Source of the DNA: Laburnicola sp. R22_1 | Lineage: Eukaryota > Ascomycota > Dothideomycetes > Pleosporales > Didymosphaeriaceae | Reading direction: 5' to 3' | NCBI GenBank assembly: GCA_014281115.1 | Contig: JACONQ010000010.1 | Coordinates: 1,674,001 to 1,738,000 of the forward strand | DNA length: 64,000 nt | Shown here: piece after piece, positions 44,763 through 56,036 of the stretch | Layout of the letters: the number at the start of each line of letters is the position of its first letter | Numbering within the stretch: the stretch's first letter is position 1 | Notes under the pieces: generated by a model | Seen by the model: the letters and a program-made list of their open reading frames with translations, nothing else | Databases searched by the model: none | Told to the model about the DNA's origin: nothing | Translations under genes and position numbers: made by a program

Positions 44763-47700
44763 TCATACTCTCCTAGCTCCGAACAAATTGAGACTAATCG
44801 CCGTCTCATTCCCTGCAGGATTCCCTCCGCTATCCGGAAGAATCTCCCACCTGTTCAGTGCAAAAGGCACAGGCTTCGCATCCGGTCTGTTACCACTTTT
44901 TCCTTGCGTCGACGATTGAGAAGACATCGATGCGCTCCTCTGCGGTGGATGGGGCACATGACGCTGTTGTGCTATAGCTTGCATCTGTTGCATCTGTTGC
45001 ATTTGCTGCAATTGAGAACCCGGCCCGGTCTGGGATCCCGCCCGTTGAAGCTGCTGCGGAAGTCCTTTGTGAGGCTGCTGCTGCTGCGGGTATGGAAATG
45101 CACGTCCCTGGGACTGGGGCTGCATTTGTTGTTGGTACTGTTGGTGACTTGACGATCGCTGCAGCGGGGCCGGCCCGCCGCTGGGTTGCTGCTGGCTCGA
45201 CGGTGTAGCATTAGGCGTAGTTATAGGAGTATTGGTCGCTTTTATAAGTCTGAGCCAGCCGTCAGGCTGAGGACTGGCTCCGAAAATAAACGCGCATCGG
45301 GAGTCAGCGCCGCACTTCGTGAAGTCAAGTTGCATCAAGTGTTTTCGCACATCCTCGGAGATGTAATCGGAGACAAACATTGCTACATCGAAAACATATT
45401 GCGTGGTGGTGGGAAAAACTTCGAGGTGCGGATGGGTAAATAAGCCACGAAGGCTCCACATGAGCGCCGCTTGATGTTGATGGCTAGCCTTCAATATCAG
45501 TCCCGGACTCTGGAACACCACAAGACGAAGAAGTATATGTAGCCTGGAATGCATTAACGCGCCATCGACCCAACGAACAGCATTTGTCTTACCATGAGCA
45601 AAGAGTCGAAGTCAAAGAGCTTCTCTCTGCTCGTGCTGCTTGATCAAAACCTGTGGGTCGACTGTCCATTTGATTCATCATCTCCGCAATGCCCTTCAAT
45701 CTTTCAATGAGTAGCACAAGGACGGAGACCGGTACCTCTCTCGTGTTCTCGATGCTGGCAACAAGGATTACGTCCAAATATCGGCGGATGCATGATGGCT
45801 CATCAAGATAACGTCCGTCACTGTCATCTGGGATCGGATCGCATAGAAAGACCGAGCACTTGAGAATCTCTCGTTCCGCATGCTCTTGGATCTGCCCAAG
45901 TTAGCTGATAGTGACCAAGTTAAGCGCTTTCCATACCTCGTTTGTTAAACCTGTATCGAGCCCAGAAACAAGATCCAGCCAATATGGGTGATCATGCTCC
46001 AGAGGTGTCTGGAGAAAATTCATCAAGGCACCAGATATACTTTCGGCAGAATCTTCTGCTGTCGTTGAGCTAGTAATGAATAGATGTTGAAGTTTCAGCT
46101 GACAGAAGGGCAAGGAGAGTTGATCTGCATATCGAAAGATTGTTGTGGCTTGCTGTTCACAAGACATTTGTGACATATCTACAGTAGTTAGCACATCGGA
46201 GAGTGCAACTGGGCTTGACAATGAATTAACACGGGCTTACCTAGAGAGCCAAGAGGATCCAAGAGGCGGTCAAAGAGCGACTCGATGTGAACATTCGACG
46301 AGCCATCCGAAGCAGGTTTACTGGTGTCCAGCAAGAATGACAAGGTTTGCACGTCGACGATTACAAAATGCCGAAGTACATTGAGAAGCCGGTTGTCTGA
46401 TAGCATACGTGCAAACTGTTCTTGGCATCTTGTTTCCGGGATATTTGAACCCAATTCAAATATCTCTTTGAAAAACCCCAGTAGACCGCTGTCTTGCTTT
46501 CGGCAAAAAATGACTTGCTCAGTACGGAATCGATATGCGTACTCGTGCTCCGCCATGCCGCACAACTCCTCGCCAGGCAGGATCCTATCCAGAGCCTCTA
46601 CAGCAATGCAAAAAGACTCGGCTGGATGGCTCGGTTGTCGGCGTCGCATACACTCCTGTGCCAATTTCAGAAACCGAGATATCGTCAACGAACCTGAAAC
46701 GACCAACGGAGGCAGAACAGCAGCAAGTAAGTGTTGTTGGTGACTCGTTACCAATGTTCCCAGCCAAGAAGTAAGAATCATGTCAAAGGTGCTACACTCG
46801 AAGTTTCGCAAGCGATACGACCACCCCGAAAGATTCTCGCTGGAATGGCTTCCTTTACAAAGTCTCTCTTCGAAATGAGACACTATCTTTGTAAAGACTC
46901 TGTTCATCGTCAGTTGATCCATGCTGGTGCCGCTCGACAGGATGCGTTCTATCTCCTCTTCAGGATCCGCCGGTGTCATGTTGTCAATCATTGTGTCTGA
47001 AACAGGAGAGCAAGCGGCGATAGAGTTCTTTTGATCGTAACGGCCAAGGTCATAGTCCAGTAGCTGCACGAGTTGCGGGTCGACGTCTGTCAATCGAGAC
47101 AAAGCAATGAGGCCAAGTAGGAGATCCCTTTCCGGAAACCGTATTGTTCTGATGGCGGTGTATCTCATTACAAGCTTCTCGAAGAGTGGATCAAATGCAC
47201 CGATGACTTTGAAAGCCTCGTAATGATGACGAAGTGTATCAGCGCTGGCAATCAGAACCTGAGAGTCATATGAAGTGGCCACAATTCCAACGACGTCTGC
47301 TAGAATGGACAGGTCGTTGAACTTTTCGAGGAATGTTCGGACGGTGTCGAAATCAGTCCGGGAGATCATGCAAACAGAGGTTGTAGCGTTATCTTTTGTA
47401 GGCACACTGCTTACAATCAGAAATTTATACAAAAAGGATGTTACAGCTCTTACCGGTCGTCTACTTCCACTGTTGCTGCAACTCGTCGTCGTAACCATAT
47501 TGCCGTTTCCAGACGTACTGTCTGGCTAAGATGCTCAATGTTAAATGTTGCCTGAGGATCAGCTGTGGACACTGTCCCGAACAAATTCGGTAGCTGCTGA
47601 CAAATGGCGTCTTCCGTGCTCGTCATGAGCTGTGCCTCGGTTTCGACCGAATATAATGTTCCTCGAAGTAGAGTGCTTCTCAAGTTGTAGACCTGTTCGG

Positions 47701-49730
47701 AGAGACCAGTCAATGGTATTTCAGTAAGAAGACGAAGGGGCCAAGCAGACGCCTAGCGCTCATTAGTACAAATTGCAGAACACGAGAAGAGATAAACTTA
47801 CTATATTGAGATTTCTGTGTTGATTCAGTGACCCAGTGGCTATAAGCCATTGAAGATATCTTCCTAGTGAGAACGTCTTAGAGCGGACCAGCTCCGCTAC
47901 AACTCTGAAGACCATGCCGGGCTCTTTGCTGGAATCCGAAGCCATGTGTGGGAGGTATGCCATGATTCCTTCACAGACGTCTGTTCCGACTTGGTTCCAT
48001 CTTCGGAGTAAGCGAGTGGCAAGATACAGGCGCTGCAAGCCTTGCCGATAAAGAGACGATGCCCACTGCAAAACAGCTGAAACCAGGCGATTGGGATCAG
48101 GAACCAATTCCATGCAGTCGAAAGCCAGGCTGTCCACGAAACTCGTTGCGCTATAGTCTACACTATCCAGGAGGCGAAACAAAGCACCAAGAGAGCGCTG
48201 GGAACTTGCCAATTCAACGCTTGAAGGGCGCAAAAAACCCTTGTTTCTTTGATCCAACTGGGCAATGCAGCGCGGTATTGCAATATGAGCGTGGCGCTGG
48301 GCGAAAACTTGCAGCACACTCCCATGCTTTTCCCATGTATTTGGCAGCAAGAGGCTCGACGGCTTGGTGATGACAACCTTGGTGATGATGCTCTCAAGGA
48401 AGCCGAGAACAGGCGTGTCTCGAATTTCTTCCTCGACATCGTAAAGCTTTTCAGCATGGCCAAGCAGTGACTCCGCGAGGGCTTTAGCGCGACGACGCGA
48501 GGAGGTGAGACTATTCCAAAAGTCAGGGATGCAGGTGATTAGCAACCACAGGAACAAGCGCTCCGGTGAGCTTGAGTCGAGGCTCTTCAGCACCCAGTCG
48601 ACGAAGTGCTCTTCTTCTAGGAGATGCTCCTTGAACAGATGCGTTGACAACTGCAGGGCGTATGTAACGCGGGCCTTCCAGTCCTGCTGCCCAATTGCTG
48701 CAACCGTCCCCTCTAAGAATTGCTCAACTGAACTTGTCCAGTCTCGGACCCATGTAATGGTGCCTGCCTGCCCTTTCCGCTTGTGCGCCCGCATCTCGTT
48801 GATTCCGACGCATTTCGCCAACCACATAGCCCGGGGGATAGGGATGCTTTTGTTCAGGCACTGATCAAGAAGCACCTTGCCAGTAATGCCGTGAGGAATC
48901 GTTCGGCTCAGCCGCCGCAACCCAACCGCAGGGTTGGCTAGATCGTGAAGCCATGTCTCTCGTGTTGAATCCCGTAGCGTCAAGCGTGGGGGTGGTTTGA
49001 ACGTGTTGGGCGCGGTGAGGCGACTGCACGACTGCCGCTTTTCGAGGACAGCGAGGAATAGCGTCGAGAGTGTCGAAGCGCCAGACTTGTTCTTCAGATT
49101 CGCCCACAGCGAAGGACGGGCCGTGTTCGTCTCGTTCATGATCTGGGGCTTGTTGGGGAAGCCCCCCTTGATTACTAGCTCGGTGAGCATGTCCTCGGGG
49201 TGGTTGCCGCTCCATGGAAAGAGGTCGGCGGTTTCTGCACAATTGTCAGCATGTCTTCCTCCCACCCGGGCCATCTGATACTCACTGCCTCCCGGAAAGA
49301 TGACAGCGGAGACTGGGCTGGCTTGGACGCCGGTTTTGGCTATAGAAGGGTCACCCTTGACGCCAGTTCCGCCTGGAAAAAGGCGAGGCTGCTGCGCTTC
49401 TCCCGGCATAGACAAGCTTGGTCGTGGAGGAACCGGTAGATGTGTAGGTGCTGGGCTGGCCTCCGAGGGCTCCAGACTGGTGTCGACGGCCGTGCCGAAG
49501 AACAGCTGAGGCTTCCCCCTGGGAGGGGCGCCGACGGTGGTTTGCAGGCCATCGAGCTGGATGGGCTTGCCCTTGGGTTTGGCCTTGGGCCGGTCGTCGG
49601 CGATGCGCTCGTGGTCTACGGCTGGGTCCTGGCCGTGCTGGGTCGTCGCCCGGCGCACCGGCGCATACGCAGGCGCGCCCCCGCGGTGTTGCAGAGTGTC
49701 TTGCACGCCTGGGGCAGGGCGGGAAGTCAT
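44763..49730 (-). CDS. SRB8: Mediator kinase-module subunit MED12/SRB8
   Basis: Large subunit of the Mediator CDK8 kinase module, repressing or tuning RNA polymerase II transcription. Seven exons (minus): 49730..49286, 49234..47802, 47752..47454, 47406..46241, 46178..45937, 45891..45593 and 45543..44763, 1554 residues, the usual length. The family motif KTADLFPWSGNHPED forms only when intron 49235..49285 is removed (it is otherwise open and in frame). Next are LTLRDSTRETWLHDLANP and the helical core. The end is Gln-rich (QQYQQQMQPQ, QLQQMQQMQQMQ) as is typical. Every intron has gt-ag ends and restores frame. The start is ATG 49730 (MTSRPAPGVQ); an upstream open frame has no support. Confidence 0.94.
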
Positions 49731-50326
49731 GGCACGGAGAGCGGATTCATGGCCGGGAGCGCGGGCGGGCGGCTGGCAGGCTGAGGAGCGGCTTCGGGCC
49801 GTACATGCGCGGACTCGGGGCTCGAAGAAGGCAGAGAGGGAATCCAGCAGCACTGGACAGCGAGGCACACACGGCGGAGGAGCAATGAGGGTTGGGTCAC
49901 AGTGGTTGCGGACTCGGGACGATATCGCGCATGCCCAGGTGGAGCGCCATGACCATGCAGACCGAGCTAGCACATCTACACCGACGTGGGACAGCTGCAG
50001 CGTCACTCCAGGGTGGAGAGACAGTGTGCAGTTCGCACGGCGGCCACACGACGCTGTGCAGCGCTCTATCGACGCACTTGTACAGGGGCGTAAAACGCGA
50101 GTGGTGAATCACAGTGTAGACTATCGCATCTCCCGCGACCGTGGGCTTCCGCAAGGAGAAGGCGTTGGCGTGGTCGTCGTTCCTTCCCGACGACCGTCTC
50201 GGCGTTTCTGTGCGACATCTGGCACGCCATCTCCAGGGTCCACACACCTCAACCACGTCCCACCGCCGGCCATAGCCGTTGCCTACACACCCACGCCACC
50301 GCCTCTCCGCATCCCGCTGCATCGCC
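49731..50326. promoter_or_regulatory. Divergent promoter region, MED12 / Asterix
   Basis: 596-base GC-rich spacer between divergent starts. It carries long open frames on both strands because of base composition, none with domain support. Confidence 0.4.
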
Positions 50327-50963
50327 ATGAGTTCCAAAAAGGACATGCGACGGGCCGACCTGAGTACGTGCCATCCAGTATCCTCACCCGGCTGTGATGC
50401 CATGCTACTCCAATATCAACGCCTGACCCCTGAACCTCCCCCATGCGCCATCACTCAAGAGTCACGTGCACTAATTCCAAAATGCAGTCGTGCCCTACGC
50501 AGAGCCAGCAAAGGACAAGTCCGATTCCGACATGGCGAGCACAATGACCACCACGCTCCCCATGGCCGCCATCTTCACCAGGAACAAGTACGCCGCCCTG
50601 CCATCCTCAAAAAACTCAAATAACACCCCGTGCGCGGTAGAATGATCGGATGGGTTGCCGTAGTCTTTGCCCTCCAAGCCTGGCTCGCCGAGACACCAGA
50701 GCAAAAGCGTACAGGTTCCAACCCAGCGTACTATTCCGTGGGCATGAGCGGTAAGCCACATCTATCCCTAACCCAAAAATATACAGCTAATTCTGTCAGT
50801 CATGTCGCTACTCGTCGTAAGTCCTGATACACCCCCTTGGGTTGCAAGATCTGTGTTACTGATGAGACACCAGGGATATATGCCGATGTTCTTACCACCG
50901 CCGGTTGCTCGGACCGGGGCCGGCACTGGCACTGAGGCGCCACCGGCGGCTCCGCCTTCGTAG
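50327..50963 (+). CDS. Asterix homologue, ER PAT-complex subunit
   Basis: Small ER membrane protein (Asterix/WDR83OS, UPF0139), which in animals pairs with CCDC47 to chaperone multi-pass membrane proteins. Five exons: 50327..50363, 50488..50587, 50641..50750, 50800..50816 and 50874..50963; 117 residues. Exon 4 is only 17 bases. Joined, the protein reads MSSKKDMRRADLIVPY and then membrane segments IGWVAVVFALQAWL and VGMSVMSLLVGYMPMFLPPP, matching fungal members. All introns gt-ag and each restores the frame. Such splitting makes it easy to miss in automated annotation. The family match is clear from the central EXPEQKR-type segment (ETPEQKR). Confidence 0.85.
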
Positions 50964-51401
50964 TCATCAGGAGAGTAGTAGAGCAATGCGTGCCGGGTGC
51001 GGCTAATGTAGGAAAGCTGGATTTTGGCATGCGTGTACCCTGACTTGACCAGATCCAATTTGTATTGATATGGGAATGATTAGTCAGGATCAACTTGGTG
51101 TAGCACATAGAATTGGATGGACATCATGTGTTACTTTGCAATGGATATCGATATGGAAAACCGGCTAACCCTGGATATTGGAGAAGCCAAGGCAGGTACA
51201 ATCTACAATATACTACAAGAACACCTATTTACGAAGAGGCTTCGTCCTCCACTAGCTATCTCCAGCCAATCCTATGCCAAAGTGTTCCTACAGAACGCTT
51301 GTCTTACATGTCCATAGCCGTCCAGACTCTTCCACACCCGACTGCACCCGGAACGGGTACCCGCCATCGGCTCGTATTCTACCTATCGCAAGTTCGACAT
51401 G
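50964..51401. other. Spacer between convergent genes
   Basis: 438 bases; no gene seen, 3' untranslated regions likely. Confidence 0.5.
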
Positions 51402-52503
51402 CTAAGCGGTCTGGTACTCATTGACCTTCCTCGCGTACTCCTCGTCCGCCTTGATATTCTGTTTGTTCGAGGCTTCTGTGAAGCCCCAGATCTTCCACTC
51501 CTTTGGTCTGCCGCGTATGAATTGTCTCTGCATGACCAAGTATTCGGTGACTTGTCTTGTCTTCGGTACGAATTCTGGTTTATTGTAGTCGATTCTCTGC
51601 GTGCTGACGATGCGGAATGTCACTTGGTGCATACCGGTTTCCGCGTAGCCCGGGAGCGAAAGCATCGTCGCTTGATTTGACACAATCTTGCACCTTGGCC
51701 TATCGACGATCTTCCATCGCATTTGCAGACCCGGCGGACGAGTCTCTATGCGGTCGTAGTACCGTCTCGTTAAACCCTTGGTACAGAATTCTCCAATCGC
51801 TGCTATGTCGGCTCTATTTAGGTAAGTAGTCGCCTAGGAAAGGGGAGGAAGTGCACTCAAGGAAGACGGGTAGGCTTACTTTGCAAAGGATTCATGGAGA
51901 TGCTTATACTTTTGCAACGCTTCGTAGCGCAACTGTTTGCGATTTCCCCATCCCCACATATACATGTCCCGTTTCTCCGTGAGACTGCCCTTGAAACGGC
52001 GTAATCTGGCATCATGTCAACTCTATCGTTCTAATTCTTCAAGGCAAACAGAAGGGACAAATATCGACGTACCCGACCAAGCAGGTGAACCTCTTCTTGG
52101 CTGCTGTCCATTCGTACCCTAACCGATCCTTCAAACGCCTCCATCCCAAGAAAGATCGCGCATATTTGCTTAGACGGAATGGGTCGTGGATGAAGGTACC
52201 TGCTCTAGGTCAGTCTGCACCATGGGCGATGCAGCTCCCAGCGCACTTACCCGGGATGAGGCCAATGTCATCGGGTACATTGCGCTCGTCAGCCAATTGT
52301 TCATCCTGCAGCAAGCCTTGGGCTTTATTTTTCTGGTGACGCGTCGCTGTTCGTGCGAGGGCAGGGTCAACCGGCTTTGATCGACCTCCCTCAAGTGCCC
52401 CCAAGTAAGCCGGTGTCGTCGAAAAAGGGCGAGCATTAAGCGGCGAGAACAGACATTGCCGGTGCAGAGGCCTGTGTATTCGAAGGGGCAGGCGGGTCGC
52501 CAT
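51402..52503 (-). CDS. Mitochondrial ribosome protein mL45 / Mba1-like (Tim44-like fold)
   Basis: Inner-membrane mitoribosome-associated protein, linking the ribosome exit to the insertion machinery. Exons (minus) 52503..52251, 52199..52073, 52005..51880 and 51813..51402, 305 residues. The N-terminus (MATRLPLRIHRPL..RPFSTTPAYLG) is a classic presequence with a cleavage-like RPFSTT. The Tim44-like domain then reads TFIHDPFRLSKYAR, LHESFAKADIAAIGEFC and VTFRIVSTQRI. Introns are gt-ag and restore the frame at GGA, AAA and GGT codons. Could be called Mba1 or Mrpl45; both names cover this family. Confidence 0.85.
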
Positions 52504-53156
52504 GGTGTGGTGGAAATGTTGAAGAACGGACGATTGCAGCTTTGCGGGACCAGTTCGGAGGTCCGAACAACAGCTAAACGTCCGTGCACGATCGAGCATC
52601 ACAATCACGTGTCCGTGTGTTCAACTGGGCACCTGAACACATGGACACAGTGTTAACCTGGAGCCCCCCTGGAGCCCTGGAGGTACTAGATGCCTCCATA
52701 TGTACATAAATATTGTAGGTGCGCAGGTGCTGACCTTCGTTTCAGTGTCTCCAGACGGTAACTGGTCATCGTAGTTGCATTCCACTATACCTTGTATTTA
52801 GTCCTTTCGTATAACATGTACGAGTTGAGGTTTCTAAATCTCTGATTAGATGCAACACATATCGAACTAGGTAGGTATAAATTTTTTCTACAATGCATAC
52901 TATCATTGCTCGCAAAAGAGCCGGATGCTCTATGTTCGAGTTCACCGATGTACGTGTGTGCCCCGTACCTCGATCTTCCCTGAGGTTGGATTCTCAGTAT
53001 TAGTAGTACAGTATTTTACAGTCCTCCGCCATGTAAGCTGAGTCGAATGTACAGAACCCAGGAGAAGGACGGCTACCAACGCCACCAAGCCCGTCTCTTT
53101 TGCCTCTACGTAACGCCATTTGCATGCAATATAACTACAGATTAGTCTAAGATCGA
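52504..53156. other. Intergenic region
   Basis: Upstream of mL45 and downstream of RIM2 (both on the minus strand). AT-rich in 52780-52900; no gene found. Confidence 0.5.
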
Positions 53157-54413
53157 TCAGAGGTTGCTGCTCGTTCCAAGGAGCTTCAACACTGCCTCAT
53201 ACGTGCCGAACATGATTGCAGCGCTCGGTACCACGCGGAACATATGGGGAACCAGTCCGCCGTATAACGCTGCCATGCCTTCCTCTTTCCATATAAGCCG
53301 GAAGCACTGGGCCAGACCGGTGTACTTTAGGTGGCCATTCTCCAGAGGTGCTTGCCGCAGCCGGGTTCGTACGACCTAGTAATTAATCAGTATACGATTT
53401 GATTTAACAGGAGAACTAACCCACCTCGTGAGGATATGTGACTAGAGCAGCAACGAATTTGGCTACGCCCGCTGCTGAGACTTTGCCCGTCCATGCTAGA
53501 GTCTGGTCCCAAGCGGTAGGTGGCCGACCGCTGTTGGCAACCCGCTCTTCTCGATTCGCAAGAGCCAGCTTCATCTGCTCGTACATCATCCACTGCAGAG
53601 TACTCTCGGTAACGCCCAGATAGCTTGCGCTCAGCCCTCGATACAGGCCTCGTATGCCTTCCTTGCGTATTGTCTGCATGGTGCAATCGAATGCATTCCG
53701 GTATTGACGCCCACGGCCATCTGCATGTGTATTCTTGTCGAGTTGTAACCGAGTCTTGACCAGCCAGATGGGGTTTGTTGCAGTACCGGTCACAATACCG
53801 GCGCATGCGGCTGCGGAGAGATGGACCCATGCAGACTCCTTCCCATTGTTGAAATAGTTGCTGATTATCGTCTTGCCATTGCCATATGCGTAGAAGTTGA
53901 TCGCGCGAGCGGGCACTACGCCAACTAGATTTGGTCCGAGGCCCTTGAACAGTGCGCGCCAGCCCTCTGCCTTGGGGACCTGCCATAGGATCTCTCCTGT
54001 CTCACGGATATGCAGCAGCGAGCTGCGGGCGAAGGTCATGGTCTCGATAGGAGGCAGTCCGCGGGCGGCGCGCATAGCAGCAAGGTGCTGTTGATAATAT
54101 GTCGACTGAAGGCGTGTCTTGAGTACGTCGAGCGGCGCCGTGAGCGTTGCAGATGCCATGCCACCCAGCCTATGCCTTGTCAGCGTGCAGTTCGTCGATA
54201 ACTTTACAGGTTCGTAGGGAGGTCTCACCCGCCGGCGATGAAGTGCGCCCATGATTTTGCAAAAGGCGAGGCTCCGGCTGCTACCGGTGCGCCATCCGGC
54301 TGTTTTGGAGGGACAACTTCGCCCGTCTCACGCGACTGTGGGAGCAGTGCTGGCCGGAACGGGGTGCTGTCGTCGCGGATGCTGCGGGTGCGTGGCGCGT
54401 GGTCGACGGTCAT
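53157..54413 (-). CDS. RIM2: Mitochondrial pyrimidine nucleotide carrier RIM2-like
   Basis: Inner-membrane carrier exchanging pyrimidine nucleotides, needed for mitochondrial DNA and RNA synthesis. Exons (minus) 54413..54229, 54169..53425 and 53375..53157, 382 residues. Three carrier repeats are seen: PLDVLKTRLQ, NPIWLVKTRLQLDKN and YPHEVVRTRLRQ; the second and third wordings are characteristic of RIM2/SLC25A33-36. The last is created by joining across intron 53376..53424 (gtgggt...ctag). The N-terminal 60 residues are a polar extension, common in this branch. It is divergent from CIA30 with only a 257-base spacer. Confidence 0.92.
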
Positions 54414-54670
54414 CGAAACGAACAGCGGCGAGTGGACGGCAGACGCGCTACGTAGGGGAGCAGTACACGCGCAGGTAGAGTATGGATAGATAGGGATAGG
54501 GCTGATGCTGCGAGGAAATGTATAGCTGGACGGCCGTCTAGAAAATTAGGGGCCGAAAGTGGACTAGGTAGCAATCAGATGCACGTCATGCACAGGACAT
54601 CGCGCAACTCGATTAAGTTTCGCCATTGCGCTGCTCCATCACGACCAGTGCCTGCGCTGTGTATGAGACG

Positions 54671-55517
54671 ATGCGGCCGTCAGTCCGATGCATGTCGCCA
54701 GGCTTCTACAAGCGCAGCCTGGAGGAGTTCAAGCGCCTATCCAACCGTGGTGAGTGCACCTGCGCGTCTATCCTGCGCATACGATCCCTAGCTGACCCCG
54801 GCAGCAATCAAGCTCGAGGGCCTGCGGGCGCCTACGAAGCCGCTCCCTCTGATCCAATTCAATTCGCCAGACGACATCACCAGATGCAAGCGCATGAGCG
54901 ATAAAGACATCGGCGGCTTCTCGTCGGCCAACCTCGATTTCCACGCCGCCGCACCGGGTGCGCCTGCGCACGCACGCTTCCACGGCAACATATCTATCGA
55001 GCTACCCAAGGACCAGCCAAACGTCCAGCGGACTGGCTATGCTGGCTGGCGCACTCTCGACCGGGGCTTCACCATCTTCGGCAAGCAGCTCTGGGATGTG
55101 GATCCGTATGCGTTCCTGGCCATACATTTCAAGTCAGACGGCCGCAAGTACTTTATCAACGTCCAGACTGAGTCGATTGTGCCAACGGACATACACCAAC
55201 ACCGTCTACATTCGAAAACGCCTGGCGAGTGGGAGACAATATTGGTCAAATGGAACGAGTTTGTGCGCACGAACCACGGCCAGGTCGTGGAGCCGCAGCG
55301 CGAGATGTTGACACAGAAGGTGCGGACTGTAGGCATGGCCTTGATTGACCGTATACCGGGCCCGTACGATCTCAGCATAAGCAAGGTGTGGGCGACGAAT
55401 GCTGGGAGCGATGATGACATTCTTGCCAGCGTGAAAGGCACCATCTCCGGTCTCCCTTCTTCGGGGCAACACGGCTTCAGTAAACCTGCGACACTCGAAC
55501 GACCTACTCGGAAATGA
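54671..55517 (+). CDS. CIA30: Complex I intermediate-associated protein CIA30 (NDUFAF1)
   Basis: Assembly factor of mitochondrial complex I. Exons 54671..54749 and 54805..55517, 263 residues. The start MRPSVRCMSPGFYKRSLEEF begins like fungal family members; a second ATG eight codons later is also possible. The intron 54750..54804 (gtgagt...gcag) gives the join NRAIKLEGL. The family motif ITRCKRMSDKDIGGFSSANL, then FHGNISIELP and GYAGWRTL, is intact. Shares a short divergent promoter with RIM2, another mitochondrial gene. Confidence 0.92.
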
Positions 55518-56036
55518 ATCCGTATCATAGCTTAGGCAGGTGGGGCGCTGGAAATTCCATCTTCTCAAGTGAATATAAACACTGCAACTGATTTTAAGCG
55601 CGAGCATCTGAATGTTGAACGCAATTACATGTACATATACGCCAGGGCGGAGTCAGGTTGTTATTCGAAGCATACGATTTGTCATGATATGCTATTGTTC
55701 AATTTTCCTGTAATTTTTTTGAGGCGTACGCAATCGAAACATCGCATCACTCTCGCGTTCCATCAATTCATGTTATTAAATCGACATGCAGTCAAATATC
55801 TCACGCTTAAAGTCACATGATAGCGTGTTTTCCAAGGTTCGCTTGCGCCTACCTAGCCATTGGTTCCCCTCCAATGTCCATGATCATCAAAAATACATGC
55901 ATAACGGATACGTCAAAAAAAGCAGCCTGTACAACTGATTCACGAGCATGCGGTTGGCACTCGTCCTGGCACACGTCCGAACCGCGTGAGTGATTACCGA
56001 TTCTGGCAGCGCTTTCTTCAGTTTACTCCCTCGACC
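55518..56036. other. Intergenic region
   Basis: Downstream of CIA30 and upstream of APC5, both on plus strand. No gene seen. Confidence 0.5.

Noticed and set aside
49235..49285. In-frame open stretch in MED12 as coding
   Set aside because: Has gt-ag ends and its removal makes the conserved KTADLFPWSG motif, so it is an intron.
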